This document shows, piece after piece, positions 42,031 to 50,016 of a DNA stretch of 64,000 bases; within the stretch, counting starts at the first letter, position 1; each line of letters starts with the position of its first letter. The DNA is from Acidimicrobiia bacterium (GTDB lineage: Bacteria > Actinomycetota > Acidimicrobiia > UBA2766), in assembly GCA_020850945.1 (NCBI GenBank), contig JADZDR010000052.1, positions 1 to 64,000 on the forward strand, written 5' to 3'. The position numbers and the translations under genes are program-made. The notes below the pieces were generated by a model. It searched no databases and was not told the origin of the DNA. It was given only the letters and a program-made list of their open reading frames with translations.

Positions 42031-43043
42031 GGGTGTGTGTCTGCGGCGCGCAGATGCCGTTCATGCGGGGCGGAGCGGAGCTGCACCAGGAGAACCTCGT
42101 ACGGGCATTTCGGGACGCCGGGCACGACGCCGATCTCGTCCGCCTCCCCGTTGCCTGGGACAGGGAGCGGGCACTCGACTCGGCCCTCGCTTGGAGGTTC
42201 GTGCCGATCGACGCCGATCTCGTCGTGGCCACGAACTTCCCTTCGTACTTCGTGCGGCATCCGAGGAAGGTCGTGTGGCTGTTCCACCAGCACCGTGCCG
42301 CCTACGACGCGGTCGACACCGACTACTCGGACTGGACGCTCGACGAGCAGTCACTCGAGCTGCAGCAACGCCTCGTCGACTGGGACACGCGGGCCCTCGA
42401 GGAGGCGCAGGCCCGCTTCACGACCTCGCGCGTGGTTGCGCGCAGGCTCGAGCGGTACAACGGGCTGGACGCCACCCCCCTCTACCATCCGCCGCCGTTG
42501 GCGGGCGAGCTGCACGAAGGACCGTTCACGCCCGTGGCGTTCAGCGCCATGCGGCTCGAAGGCAACAAGCGACCCGAGTTGCTGGTCGAGGCCGCGTCCC
42601 ATCTGGACCGCGGCGCGCACCTGCGCATTGCGGGTCGGGGGGCCCTGCACGACGAGCTCGTCGCGCGGACACGGGAGCTCGGGGTCGAGGACCGGATCAC
42701 GCTCCTCGGGTTCGTGTCCGACGAGGATCTCATCAGCGAGTTCGCCTCGTGTGGCTGTGTCGTGTACGCACCGCACGACGAGGACTACGGCTACGTCACG
42801 CTCCAGGCCTTCCTGGCCGGGAAGCCCGTCGTGACGAGCGCGGACGCGGGCGGGGTCCTCGAGTGGGTCGAGGACGGTGTGACGGGTCTCGTCACGGACG
42901 GGTCACCACGTGAGCTGGCCGGGGCGGTCGGCCGCCTCCTCGCCGATCCCGATCTCGCCCGCAAGCTCGGCCGGGCCGGCTGGGAGCGCGCCCGCGACCT
43001 CGACTGGGCCACGGTCGTGCGCACGCTCGTCGAGTCGGTGTAG
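42027..43043 (+). CDS. Glycosyltransferase, GT4 family
   Basis: A 338-residue GT-B enzyme that resembles module 1 of the preceding fusion protein: M-R-G-G-A-E-L-H-Q-E-N-L, then V-V-W-L-F-H-Q-H-R-A-A-Y-D in the same place as I-W-L-L-H-R-L-R-G-L-Y-D. Donor motifs are F-S-A-M-R-L-E-G-N-K-R-P-E-L and P-H-D-E-D-Y-G-Y-V-T-L-Q-A-F-L-A-G. This suggests an ancestral duplication within the operon. The GTG start overlaps the previous stop by four bases. Confidence 0.92.
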   Translation: MRVCVCGAQMPFMRGGAELHQENLVRAFRDAGHDADLVRLPVAWDRERALDSALAWRFVPIDADLVVATNFPSYFVRHPRKVVWLFHQHRAAYDAVDTDYSDWTLDEQSLELQQRLVDWDTRALEEAQARFTTSRVVARRLERYNGLDATPLYHPPPLAGELHEGPFTPVAFSAMRLEGNKRPELLVEAASHLDRGAHLRIAGRGALHDELVARTRELGVEDRITLLGFVSDEDLISEFASCGCVVYAPHDEDYGYVTLQAFLAGKPVVTSADAGGVLEWVEDGVTGLVTDGSPRELAGAVGRLLADPDLARKLGRAGWERARDLDWATVVRTLVESV

Positions 43044-43078
43044 CGGCCCGGCGGCTCGGCATTGCGTTGCCCTGAGTC

Positions 43079-43690
43079 TCATCCCGTCACCGACGGCTCG
43101 GCGACGGCAGGGTCGGGTGGTGCTGCCGTCTCCGTCACGGGAGTCTCGACGTTGGCGATCGTGGTGTCGTCGGTGACGTCGACGACACCGTCGGGGGGCT
43201 GAGGCAGCCCGCGCCAGTCCATCTCCGTGACGATCATCGCGAAGGGTCCTCCGCGCCCGTCGACACGGATACTGCGACGGTCGGGGAAGGCGACCTCGAC
43301 CAGGGCAGCCTCCTGACTCGCGATCATCGTCACCCGGACGCCCTCGATTCCCTCCCGGGTGTACGACGTCCAGGAAAGTCCCCCGCCGTGAACCGTCTCC
43401 ACGGTGCCGGGTTCGAACGTGATGGACACGTCACCCGAAAAGAACCGCAACGTCACACGGTTCTCGTCCGGGCGCGCCGCCACGACGGCGTCGTAGAGGG
43501 TCTGCGGCGTCATCGTCACGCTCTCGTCACGGACGATCGCCTCCGCCGGCCAGATCTGGTGCTGCACAGGCCCCAACCTGTCGAAGGAGATCGTGGTCGT
43601 GTCGTCAGCGACGACGAGGGGCATCGGGGCGAGTGTGAGGAGAGCCATGATTACGATCCCGGCCAGTCGACCGGCCCCCGACACCCTCAT
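43079..43690 (-). CDS. Secreted protein of unknown function
   Basis: A 203-residue protein. Residues 1-28 are a signal peptide (G-I-V-I-M-A-L-L-T-L-A-P-M-P-L-V-V-A-D-D). The mature part is predicted beta-rich, with no cysteine and no recognised catalytic motif, and ends in a Pro/Thr/Val tail. GGGGGTGA lies upstream of the ATG. It converges with the glycan operon ending at 43043 and follows a hairpin that separates it from the FG-GAP protein gene. Confidence 0.7.
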   Translation of the reverse strand: MRVSGAGRLAGIVIMALLTLAPMPLVVADDTTTISFDRLGPVQHQIWPAEAIVRDESVTMTPQTLYDAVVAARPDENRVTLRFFSGDVSITFEPGTVETVHGGGLSWTSYTREGIEGVRVTMIASQEAALVEVAFPDRRSIRVDGRGGPFAMIVTEMDWRGLPQPPDGVVDVTDDTTIANVETPVTETAAPPDPAVAEPSVTG

Positions 43691-43760
43691 CGTTCGTCAC
43701 CCCCTGCCCTCCGACCGGGTGAGTGTATCGCAGGCACCCACGCCGAAGGATCTGTCACAG

Positions 43761-43783
43761 CGGGGGTCCACTCGAGACCCCCG
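43761..43783. terminator. 8-bp stem hairpin
   Basis: CGGGGGTC (43761-43768), 7-base loop, GACCCCCG (43776-43783), between the FG-GAP gene and the next minus-strand gene. No T-run. Confidence 0.4.
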
Positions 43784-43890
43784 AAACCACCGAAGAACCC
43801 AAGACGTCCCACGACCATAGAGCCCCCCCAGAACAAGTCAAGGAGCGGCTGTCAAGACTGCGGTGGCAGCGTCCCCGACACCGACACGCG

Positions 43891-43919
43891 TGCCCTTGGG
43901 CGCGGTCACGCCCGGGGCA
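43891..43919 (-). terminator. GC-rich hairpin after the FG-GAP/propeller gene
   Basis: TGCCC (43891-43895) pairs with GGGCA (43915-43919), and inner GGGCG (43898-43902) with CGCCC (43909-43913), leaving a 6-base loop. It begins two bases after the minus-strand stop codon and is the most likely terminator of that gene. Confidence 0.5.
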
Positions 43920-43921
43920 AC

Positions 43922-46510
43922 TCAGGGCGCGACGTCGAAGAAGCGGAACTTGTCGACGAGAGGCATGTAGACGTTCGGGTAGACGGGTGGGGCGCTGCCG
44001 AACCTGTGCGTTCCACCCCAGCCGTCGAGGATGTAGCCGCTCACGACACTCGGGTTTCCGTCCGCGATGACGACGACGTCGCGGGCGATGTCCCAGTTCT
44101 TCCAGTAGGGGCCACCCGTCGGCTTCGCGGCGCCACCGAAGGGATGCAGGCCACCCCAGCCGTCGAGAACGACACCGGACCGGCCCGTCGGGTCGTCGGG
44201 ATCGAGGGCGATGCCGCGGGCGATCTCCCATCCGGGCCAGTAGGCCGAAGTACCCGGCTGGGGCTGGTTCCCGAAGGCATGCAGACCGCCCCAGCGGTCC
44301 ATCACGAGGCCCTTGGGGTCGGCGGCCGTCGAGACCGGTGAGAGCTCGATCTCGTGCGCTATGTCCCAGCCACGCCAATAGCCGCCCGGGGCGACGGAAT
44401 CGGTCTGGCCGAAGCGGTGGAGCCCACCGTAACCGTCGAGCACGTAACCGCCCGCCCCGTCCGGGTTGAGGGCGATCCCGCGGGTGATGTCCCAACCCTT
44501 CCAGTAGCCGCCGTTCTGGACGGCGGGGGCGTTGCCGATCGCGTGGATACCGCCGTAGCCGTCGAGCACGTACCCGCCGCCCCCCGGGTGCGCTGCGACT
44601 CCGCGCGCGATGTTCCAATTGGGCCACTGCGGGTGGGTACCCGGCGGCGACGACACCGCAGACGTGATGCCGTCCCACGTGACGGCATACGCGGACGCGA
44701 ACGGCTGGTCGCGTGTGGCGCCGGCGGCGACGGTCGTGGCGGCCGTTCCCGCCGCGCTCTTGTTCCCGGCGGCGTCAGTCGCCTGGACACGGAAGTCGTA
44801 CTGATGACCGGCGATACCGAAGAACTTCGCCCATCCCCCGAAGCTGCCGCCCGACGCGGTCTGGGGTGCCCTCGTGAGCCAGGTTGCCCACTGGCCCCCG
44901 TTGTCCCGCACGTCGACCGTGAACGACACGATGCCCGTCCCCTGGTCCGTCCCACTCCATGCCACGTCGAAACTCGTGTGCGACTGGGAAGGCGCCAGTG
45001 CGCCGAGTGCCGCCGTGGGGGGTGACTCGTCGAGGACTGTGCCGGTGCGTCGCGAGTTCTGCTTGAAGGTCGGCCAGTCAGCCCGGCCGAGTGGCTGTCC
45101 GCTGCGCCAGCGCCACACGGTGGGCACGTCTCCGAGTCCGCGTCGCCCGTCCGAATTGGCATCGAATATGCCGGCCTGGAGAATCCATGTCTCCCCGTTC
45201 ACCTGCGCGATCGTGGGTGCGGCCGGTGGCGCCCAAATGGCACCCATGGACGATTCGGCCTCGACGGCACCGGTCGCGCCGTCCATCACGCGCAGCACGT
45301 GCTCGCCGGCGCCGACAACCTCCTGCTGGCCGTCGTTGTCGACATCGGCGATCGAGAGAGAGCCGTGCACGCCGAAATCGCGGCGACAGGGTGTGTATCC
45401 GGTCGTGTTGCACCGGCTCCACAACTCCACGCCCGTCGCAGAATGGACATGCACGACTCCGTCCTCGGACATCGTCACGACCTCCTTGCCCGGGGTCGGA
45501 TGCAGGTCACCCACGGCGGGTGAGGCCATCACGTTGTCGCCGACGAATGCGGGCCAGCCCGGTAGATAGCTGCCGAAACGATCGAGAGCGTGAATTCGGT
45601 GTCCGTTCTCGGGCCTGTCGGCGAACATCGTTCCGGTTCCGAACACGATGTCGAGGGATCCGTCGCCGTTGATGTCCACGACAGCAGGCGTGGACCAGAT
45701 CGTCTGGCGGCCGGGGATCTCCTTGGGGAATCCCGGCTGCACGGACCCGTCATGGCGGATGACCCAGATGAGTCCCCCTGTGGCGTAGGGCTGGCCCGCG
45801 TACTCGTCCATATCCCCACCGAAGACGATCTCCAGCCAACCGTCCCCGTCGAGGTCGGCCACGGTGGGTGAGGACCACAGCGTGTCGAAGAGGAAGCGAG
45901 GGAAACCCGGTACGTAGCTGCCGTCGAGGTTCCAGGCGTGGATGAAGTGATCCCAGCTCGTCGCCACGATCTCCATCTGGCCGTCCCTGTCGAGGTCGGC
46001 CACGGTCGGCGTTCCGAACACACCGCGCCGCTCCATGTCACCGTAGAGTCCCCACGCGAGCTGCGCGAAGTGCTGGGCACAGTCGGTCCCCCGGAACACG
46101 ACCACCCAGCTCGTGAGCGCGTTGCCCACGAGGATGTCCAGCTTGCCGTTCTGGTCGAAGTCGAACAGCGTCGGGGACGACTGGATGTGGCCGGCGCCGC
46201 TGTCACAGCTCCTCACCTTGGCGCCGTTCACGTCGTAGATCCGCACGAACCCGTCCATGCCGCCAACGACGAACTCGGGTGCCGCGTCGCCCTGCACGTC
46301 ACCGACTGCGACCGCCGAGAACGACTCACTCGTCCCCCGGTCGAAGAACCGCCAGTACGGGATGTCCTGCATCTTCGTCATCGGTGTGAGCACGGTGGTG
46401 GCCGCCCGCGCGGGCACCGGAACGAGGGCGACGAGGAGTGTGACCGCGATGACGAGCGCGTCCCCTCGCGGCCGGGTGGATGGGGTACGACGCCAGGTGG
46501 CCAGGAACAT
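43922..46510 (-). CDS. Secreted FG-GAP/VCBS propeller protein with five W-D-I-A-R repeats
   Basis: 862 residues from the ATG at 46510, which gives a good signal peptide (V-I-A-V-T-L-L-V-A-L-V-P-V-P-A-R-A); an upstream GTG at 46582 is less likely. Residues ~45-470 are FG-GAP-type blades with calcium-site-like loops (D-F-D-Q-N-G-K-L-D, D-L-D-R-D-G-Q-M-E, D-L-D-G-D-G-W-L-E, D-I-N-G-D-G-S-L-D, D-V-D-N-D-G-Q-Q-E). A fibronectin/Ig-like domain (~495-590) follows. The C-terminal ~225 residues are five ~42-residue W-D-I-A-R repeats and a short closing strand. It is the first of five proteins here with that module. A glycan-binding or display role is inferred. Confidence 0.88.
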   Translation of the reverse strand: MFLATWRRTPSTRPRGDALVIAVTLLVALVPVPARAATTVLTPMTKMQDIPYWRFFDRGTSESFSAVAVGDVQGDAAPEFVVGGMDGFVRIYDVNGAKVRSCDSGAGHIQSSPTLFDFDQNGKLDILVGNALTSWVVVFRGTDCAQHFAQLAWGLYGDMERRGVFGTPTVADLDRDGQMEIVATSWDHFIHAWNLDGSYVPGFPRFLFDTLWSSPTVADLDGDGWLEIVFGGDMDEYAGQPYATGGLIWVIRHDGSVQPGFPKEIPGRQTIWSTPAVVDINGDGSLDIVFGTGTMFADRPENGHRIHALDRFGSYLPGWPAFVGDNVMASPAVGDLHPTPGKEVVTMSEDGVVHVHSATGVELWSRCNTTGYTPCRRDFGVHGSLSIADVDNDGQQEVVGAGEHVLRVMDGATGAVEAESSMGAIWAPPAAPTIAQVNGETWILQAGIFDANSDGRRGLGDVPTVWRWRSGQPLGRADWPTFKQNSRRTGTVLDESPPTAALGALAPSQSHTSFDVAWSGTDQGTGIVSFTVDVRDNGGQWATWLTRAPQTASGGSFGGWAKFFGIAGHQYDFRVQATDAAGNKSAAGTAATTVAAGATRDQPFASAYAVTWDGITSAVSSPPGTHPQWPNWNIARGVAAHPGGGGYVLDGYGGIHAIGNAPAVQNGGYWKGWDITRGIALNPDGAGGYVLDGYGGLHRFGQTDSVAPGGYWRGWDIAHEIELSPVSTAADPKGLVMDRWGGLHAFGNQPQPGTSAYWPGWEIARGIALDPDDPTGRSGVVLDGWGGLHPFGGAAKPTGGPYWKNWDIARDVVVIADGNPSVVSGYILDGWGGTHRFGSAPPVYPNVYMPLVDKFRFFDVAP
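43960..44637 (-). repeat. W-D-I-A-R repeat array, five units (FG-GAP protein)
   Basis: Units start at W-P-N-W-N-I-A-R-G, Y-W-K-G-W-D-I-T-R-G, Y-W-R-G-W-D-I-A-H, Y-W-P-G-W-E-I-A-R-G and Y-W-K-N-W-D-I-A-R. Each is followed after ~15 residues by V-L-D-G-(Y/W)-G-G-x-H. They are degenerate at DNA level, so the array is old. Confidence 0.9.
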
Positions 46511-46657
46511 GAGACTCGCAGTGATGGGGGTTTCGTACAGGTTCAGTCCGTTATCGACGGGTTCGATTCCTGCCTTGATCACCGGACGTCCGGCCCATTC
46601 GGGCCAGAACTCCTGAACCGAATGAACCCCCTGATGCGACTGCCATCAATACTGCCA

Positions 46658-47419
46658 TCAGACGGGCAGCCTGCGGAAAAGGGCGCGTGGCACGTGGCGC
46701 AGGCCGCTCATGACCCAGCGGATCGGGCCGGGGACCCACACGATCTCACGGCCCGAAGCGAGGCCCTCGCGGATGGCGGCGGCGACGTCCTCCGGATCCA
46801 CGGTGAGAGGCACGTCCTCCATGCCCTCTGTCATCCGGGTTCGCACCATGCCCGGCCGCACGATCATCACATGCACGCCCGTCCCGACGAGGGCGTCGCC
46901 GAGACCCTGGCAGAACCAGTCGAGGCCTGCCTTCGAGGACCCGTACACGTAGTTCGACCTCCGAGCGCGCTCGGCGGCGACGGTCGACAGGACGCAGATC
47001 GTGCCGTGGCCCTGTTCCTTCATGTGTTCGACCACCGGGTAGAGGACCGAGACGGCCCCGACGTAGTTGACCGCGATCAGGTCCATGGCGGCCTGTCGGT
47101 CGTGGTCGAGTCTCTCCTGATCGCCGAGGACGCCGAAGGCGACAAGGACGAGGTCGACGTCTCCCAGCACACCGAAGGCCTCCCGTACGAAGGACTCGTG
47201 TCCGTAGGTGTCGACCGCGTCGAACTGCCTGGTGTCGACCTGTGACGCACCGGCGGCGAGGAGTTCCTTGGCGTTGGCGTCAAGGCCCGCCACGTCGCGT
47301 CCCGCCAACACGAACCGGCGGGCGCCGCCACGTGTGAGCTCGAGAGCTGTCGCCTGGGCGATGTCCGAAGTCCCGCCCAGCACGAGAATCGACTGCACGG
47401 ATCCGAGAGCGTCCTGCAT
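46658..47419 (-). CDS. dprE2: Decaprenylphosphoryl-2-keto-ribose reductase (DprE2-like SDR)
   Basis: A 253-residue short-chain dehydrogenase. G-G-T-S-D-I-A-Q-A (residues ~15-23) is the NAD-binding loop in the form used by DprE2. Catalytic residues are Ser in V-L-S-T-V-A and Tyr/Lys in Y-V-Y-G-S-S-K-A-G-L-D. DprE2 reduces decaprenylphosphoryl-2-keto-erythro-pentose to decaprenylphosphoryl-arabinose. It lies 39 bases after DprE1 on the same strand, as in mycobacteria, which supports the assignment. Confidence 0.9.
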   Translation of the reverse strand: MQDALGSVQSILVLGGTSDIAQATALELTRGGARRFVLAGRDVAGLDANAKELLAAGASQVDTRQFDAVDTYGHESFVREAFGVLGDVDLVLVAFGVLGDQERLDHDRQAAMDLIAVNYVGAVSVLYPVVEHMKEQGHGTICVLSTVAAERARRSNYVYGSSKAGLDWFCQGLGDALVGTGVHVMIVRPGMVRTRMTEGMEDVPLTVDPEDVAAAIREGLASGREIVWVPGPIRWVMSGLRHVPRALFRRLPV

Positions 47420-47458
47420 ACCTACTCCACTCCTCCTGGGATTTCTGCACCGCCTGAT

Positions 47459-48820
47459 TCAGCAGAGGTCGAGTCGCCTGGCCATGTCCGATCGGAGCAC
47501 CCCACCCGGGTCGAGCTTCGCGCGTATCTCCCGCCACTCGTCCAGACGCGGGTACATGGGGTGGATCACCCAGGGCTTGGCCCGCGATTCCTTCGCCAGG
47601 TAGAGGCGGCCACCGGCCTCGAGCACGACCTCGTCGAGCCCGTCACACAGTCCGGCGAGGCCCGGCATGCCGGCGGGCACGTCGAGCGTAAGGGTCCAGC
47701 CCGGCATGGGGAACGAGAGGTGTCCCGGATTCCCCGGTCCGAACCGCTTGAGCACGGCACGGAAGGACGGTGCACCGTGAGCGCTGAGACGCTCGACGGC
47801 CGTGCGCACGGCCGCCTCGCCCTCCGGGCCGTAGGGGACGACGAACTGATACTGGAGGAAACCGCGTGTGCCGTAGATGCGGTTCCAGCCGTGTACGAAA
47901 TCCAGCGGGTGGTGGAAAGATGCCAGGGGGACGATGGCACCCTCCTGATGCCGGGGCGCCTTCCTGAACCACAGCTCGTTGAACGCCCTGACCGACACCT
48001 TGTTCAGCAGGCCGTTGGGGAACCAGGGTGGAGCCGTCAGGACAGTCGACGGCTTGAACCCGAGCGGGTCGGAGCGCATCCGCGTGGGCAGCTCGTCGGG
48101 TTCGGCGAAGTCCCCCCGCGTGATCACGGAGCGTCCCATGTGGCTGCCTCTCGCCATGACGTCGATCCAGGCAACCGAGTAGTGGTAGTCCGAGTCGCGC
48201 TGCTCCATGCGGGACATGGCGTCATCGAGATCGGACGCCCGCTCGGTGTCCATGCGGATGCGGGAGGTCCGGATCCGTTTCATCCGCAATCTCGCCTGAG
48301 TCACCACTCCCGTCAGGCCCATCCCTCCGGCCGTCGCCCAGAAGACGTCGGGATCCCTGTCCGGCGTCACGTGCCTCGTTCCCTGCGGGGTCTCGAGCGT
48401 GAACGCCTCGACGTGGTTGCAGAAGCTGCCCACGCCGTGATGGTTCTTGCCGTGGACGTCCGCGGCGATGGCACCGCCGACCGTCACCTGGCATGTTCCC
48501 GGCGTGACCATGGGGAACAGGCCGAGGGGGACGAGCAGGCGCATGAGCTGCTCGAGGCTCACACCGGCGTCCACGGTGACTCCGGCGCCTTCGATGTCGA
48601 CGTCGTGTACGGCCGCGAGCTCCGTCATACGGAGGACGACTCCGCCGGCGTTCTGGGCTGCGTCGCCGTAGCTGCGGGCGAGGCCACGGGCGACGAGGCC
48701 GCGGTCGGGCGCCTCCGCGATCGCCTCACGGACATCGCCGGGGGAGTGCGGCTCCGCTACGCGGGTGGCCGTGGGGGCCGTCCCGCCCCAGCCCGTCAGC
48801 AGCTCGATGTTCTCATCCAT
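47459..48820 (-). CDS. dprE1: Decaprenylphosphoryl-ribose 2'-oxidase DprE1
   Basis: A 453-residue FAD flavoenzyme. The N-terminal FAD domain has R-G-L-A-R-S-Y-G-D-A-A, V-T-P-G-T-C-Q-V-T-V-G-G-A-I and V-H-G-K-N-H-H (His127-128 region). The substrate Lys of Y-L-A-K-E-S-R is conserved (Lys410). The residue equivalent to the mycobacterial benzothiazinone-reactive Cys387 (P-M-P-G-W-N-I-C) is Thr378 here (P-M-P-G-W-T-L-T; codon 47687-47689). The enzyme oxidises DPR in the cell envelope, and DprE2 completes the epimerisation. Its start overlaps the UbiA gene end by eight bases. Confidence 0.93.
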   Translation of the reverse strand: MDENIELLTGWGGTAPTATRVAEPHSPGDVREAIAEAPDRGLVARGLARSYGDAAQNAGGVVLRMTELAAVHDVDIEGAGVTVDAGVSLEQLMRLLVPLGLFPMVTPGTCQVTVGGAIAADVHGKNHHGVGSFCNHVEAFTLETPQGTRHVTPDRDPDVFWATAGGMGLTGVVTQARLRMKRIRTSRIRMDTERASDLDDAMSRMEQRDSDYHYSVAWIDVMARGSHMGRSVITRGDFAEPDELPTRMRSDPLGFKPSTVLTAPPWFPNGLLNKVSVRAFNELWFRKAPRHQEGAIVPLASFHHPLDFVHGWNRIYGTRGFLQYQFVVPYGPEGEAAVRTAVERLSAHGAPSFRAVLKRFGPGNPGHLSFPMPGWTLTLDVPAGMPGLAGLCDGLDEVVLEAGGRLYLAKESRAKPWVIHPMYPRLDEWREIRAKLDPGGVLRSDMARRLDLC

Positions 48821-49763
48821 TCACGTACACCCCGAGGGCGAAGACCGCGAGCCAGCAGAGGAAGGCGACCTGGAGGAACCGGTCACCCAGCACGACCTCC
48901 TCGGGCGCTCCACCATGGCCCTCTTCGAGTCGCATGGCGTAGCGGTACAGGGCGACGAGGAAGGGTGCGATCGAGAGCTGGTACCAGATCGGATGGTTCG
49001 CATCGCCGGCCTTCTCGAACGCCCAGAGGCAGTAGGCGACGATGGTCACAGCCGAAGCCGTCGTGCGGATGTATCCGAGGAACTCGGTCGAGTACTCCTC
49101 GAGGGACCGGCGATGTGACACGGCCGAGTCCCCCAACGCGACGTGCTCGGCGTAGCGCTTGCCGGTGACCATGAACAGCGACCCGAACGAGGTCACGATC
49201 AGGAACCATTCCGACAGCACGACGTCCGCGGCCGTGCCACCCGCGACCGCACGGAGGATGAACCCGGCCGCCACGAGCACGATGTCGATGATCGCGACGT
49301 GCTTGAGCCAGATGCTGTACGACGTCGTCGTCACCACGTAGACCAGGAGCGCGGTCGTGGTCTCGACGTTGACGAAGGTCAGCGTGAGGAGCACCGATCC
49401 GACCAGCAGTACTGCGGCGCACACGTAGGCAAGTGACACGGGAACCACCCCGGCGGCAATGGGGCGCAGTCGCTTCGTCGGGTGCACCCTGTCGGCCTCC
49501 ACGTCCATCGCGTCGTTCAGGAAGTACGTCCCGCTCGCGGCGAGGCAGAAGGCCACGAACGTGAGCACGACCCGCACGAGCGTGTCCGGATCCAAGAGGA
49601 CGGCTACGCCCGCCGCGCCGGGTGCGGCGAAGACGAGGACGTTCTTCACCCACTGCTTCGGACGCGCAGTCCGCAACAGCCCCGCGCCGACCGACATCGA
49701 GCGGGCAGGCTGAGCCGGGTCGGCGGTCGACACGTCTGTCATCTCCGTTGCCTTGGATGTCAT
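48813..49763 (-). CDS. ubiA: Decaprenyl-phosphate phosphoribosyltransferase (UbiA family)
   Basis: A 316-residue UbiA-superfamily membrane enzyme with about nine helices. R-P-K-Q-W-V-K-N-V-L-V-F (residues ~34-45) and the metal motif N-D-A-M-D-V-E-A-D-R (NDxxDxxxD) are as in mycobacterial Rv3806c, which transfers phosphoribose from PRPP to decaprenyl phosphate. The second motif region is Y-S-I-W-L-K-H-V-A-I-I-D-I. It starts the ubiA-dprE1-dprE2 operon. Of the DPA pathway only the phosphatase step is not visible here. Confidence 0.92.
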   Translation of the reverse strand: MTSKATEMTDVSTADPAQPARSMSVGAGLLRTARPKQWVKNVLVFAAPGAAGVAVLLDPDTLVRVVLTFVAFCLAASGTYFLNDAMDVEADRVHPTKRLRPIAAGVVPVSLAYVCAAVLLVGSVLLTLTFVNVETTTALLVYVVTTTSYSIWLKHVAIIDIVLVAAGFILRAVAGGTAADVVLSEWFLIVTSFGSLFMVTGKRYAEHVALGDSAVSHRRSLEEYSTEFLGYIRTTASAVTIVAYCLWAFEKAGDANHPIWYQLSIAPFLVALYRYAMRLEEGHGGAPEEVVLGDRFLQVAFLCWLAVFALGVYVNG

Positions 49764-50016
49764 CGATGCACGACCTCGGTGCTACCTTCTGCGGCCCGAG
49801 TCGACGGGGGCATGTGCGAACGTAGCCGCAGGCAGGATCGAAGGCTAGGTCATCGCTGCCGTGTTACAAGGATCACCCCTCGTGTCCGGCCGAGCCGACT
49901 CTGGCCTCGCGACTGAGGATTACTGCAAGTGCGTAGGGCGAACGGCCGATATCAGAGATGACCCGATCGTGCCGACCGCGCGCCGGCTTGGAGCCTTGGT
50001 CCTGCGGGAGGAGACC

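Noticed and set aside
46557-46574. T-arm-like GGGTTCGATTCC upstream of the FG-GAP gene
   Set aside because: No acceptor, D or anticodon arm can be built around it and no CCA follows; it lies in the upstream region of a coding gene.
49861-50016. N-terminal extension of the M15-like protein from a GTG at 49861
   Set aside because: The ATG at 50017 has a strong ribosome site and begins exactly with a signal peptide; the extension would destroy it.
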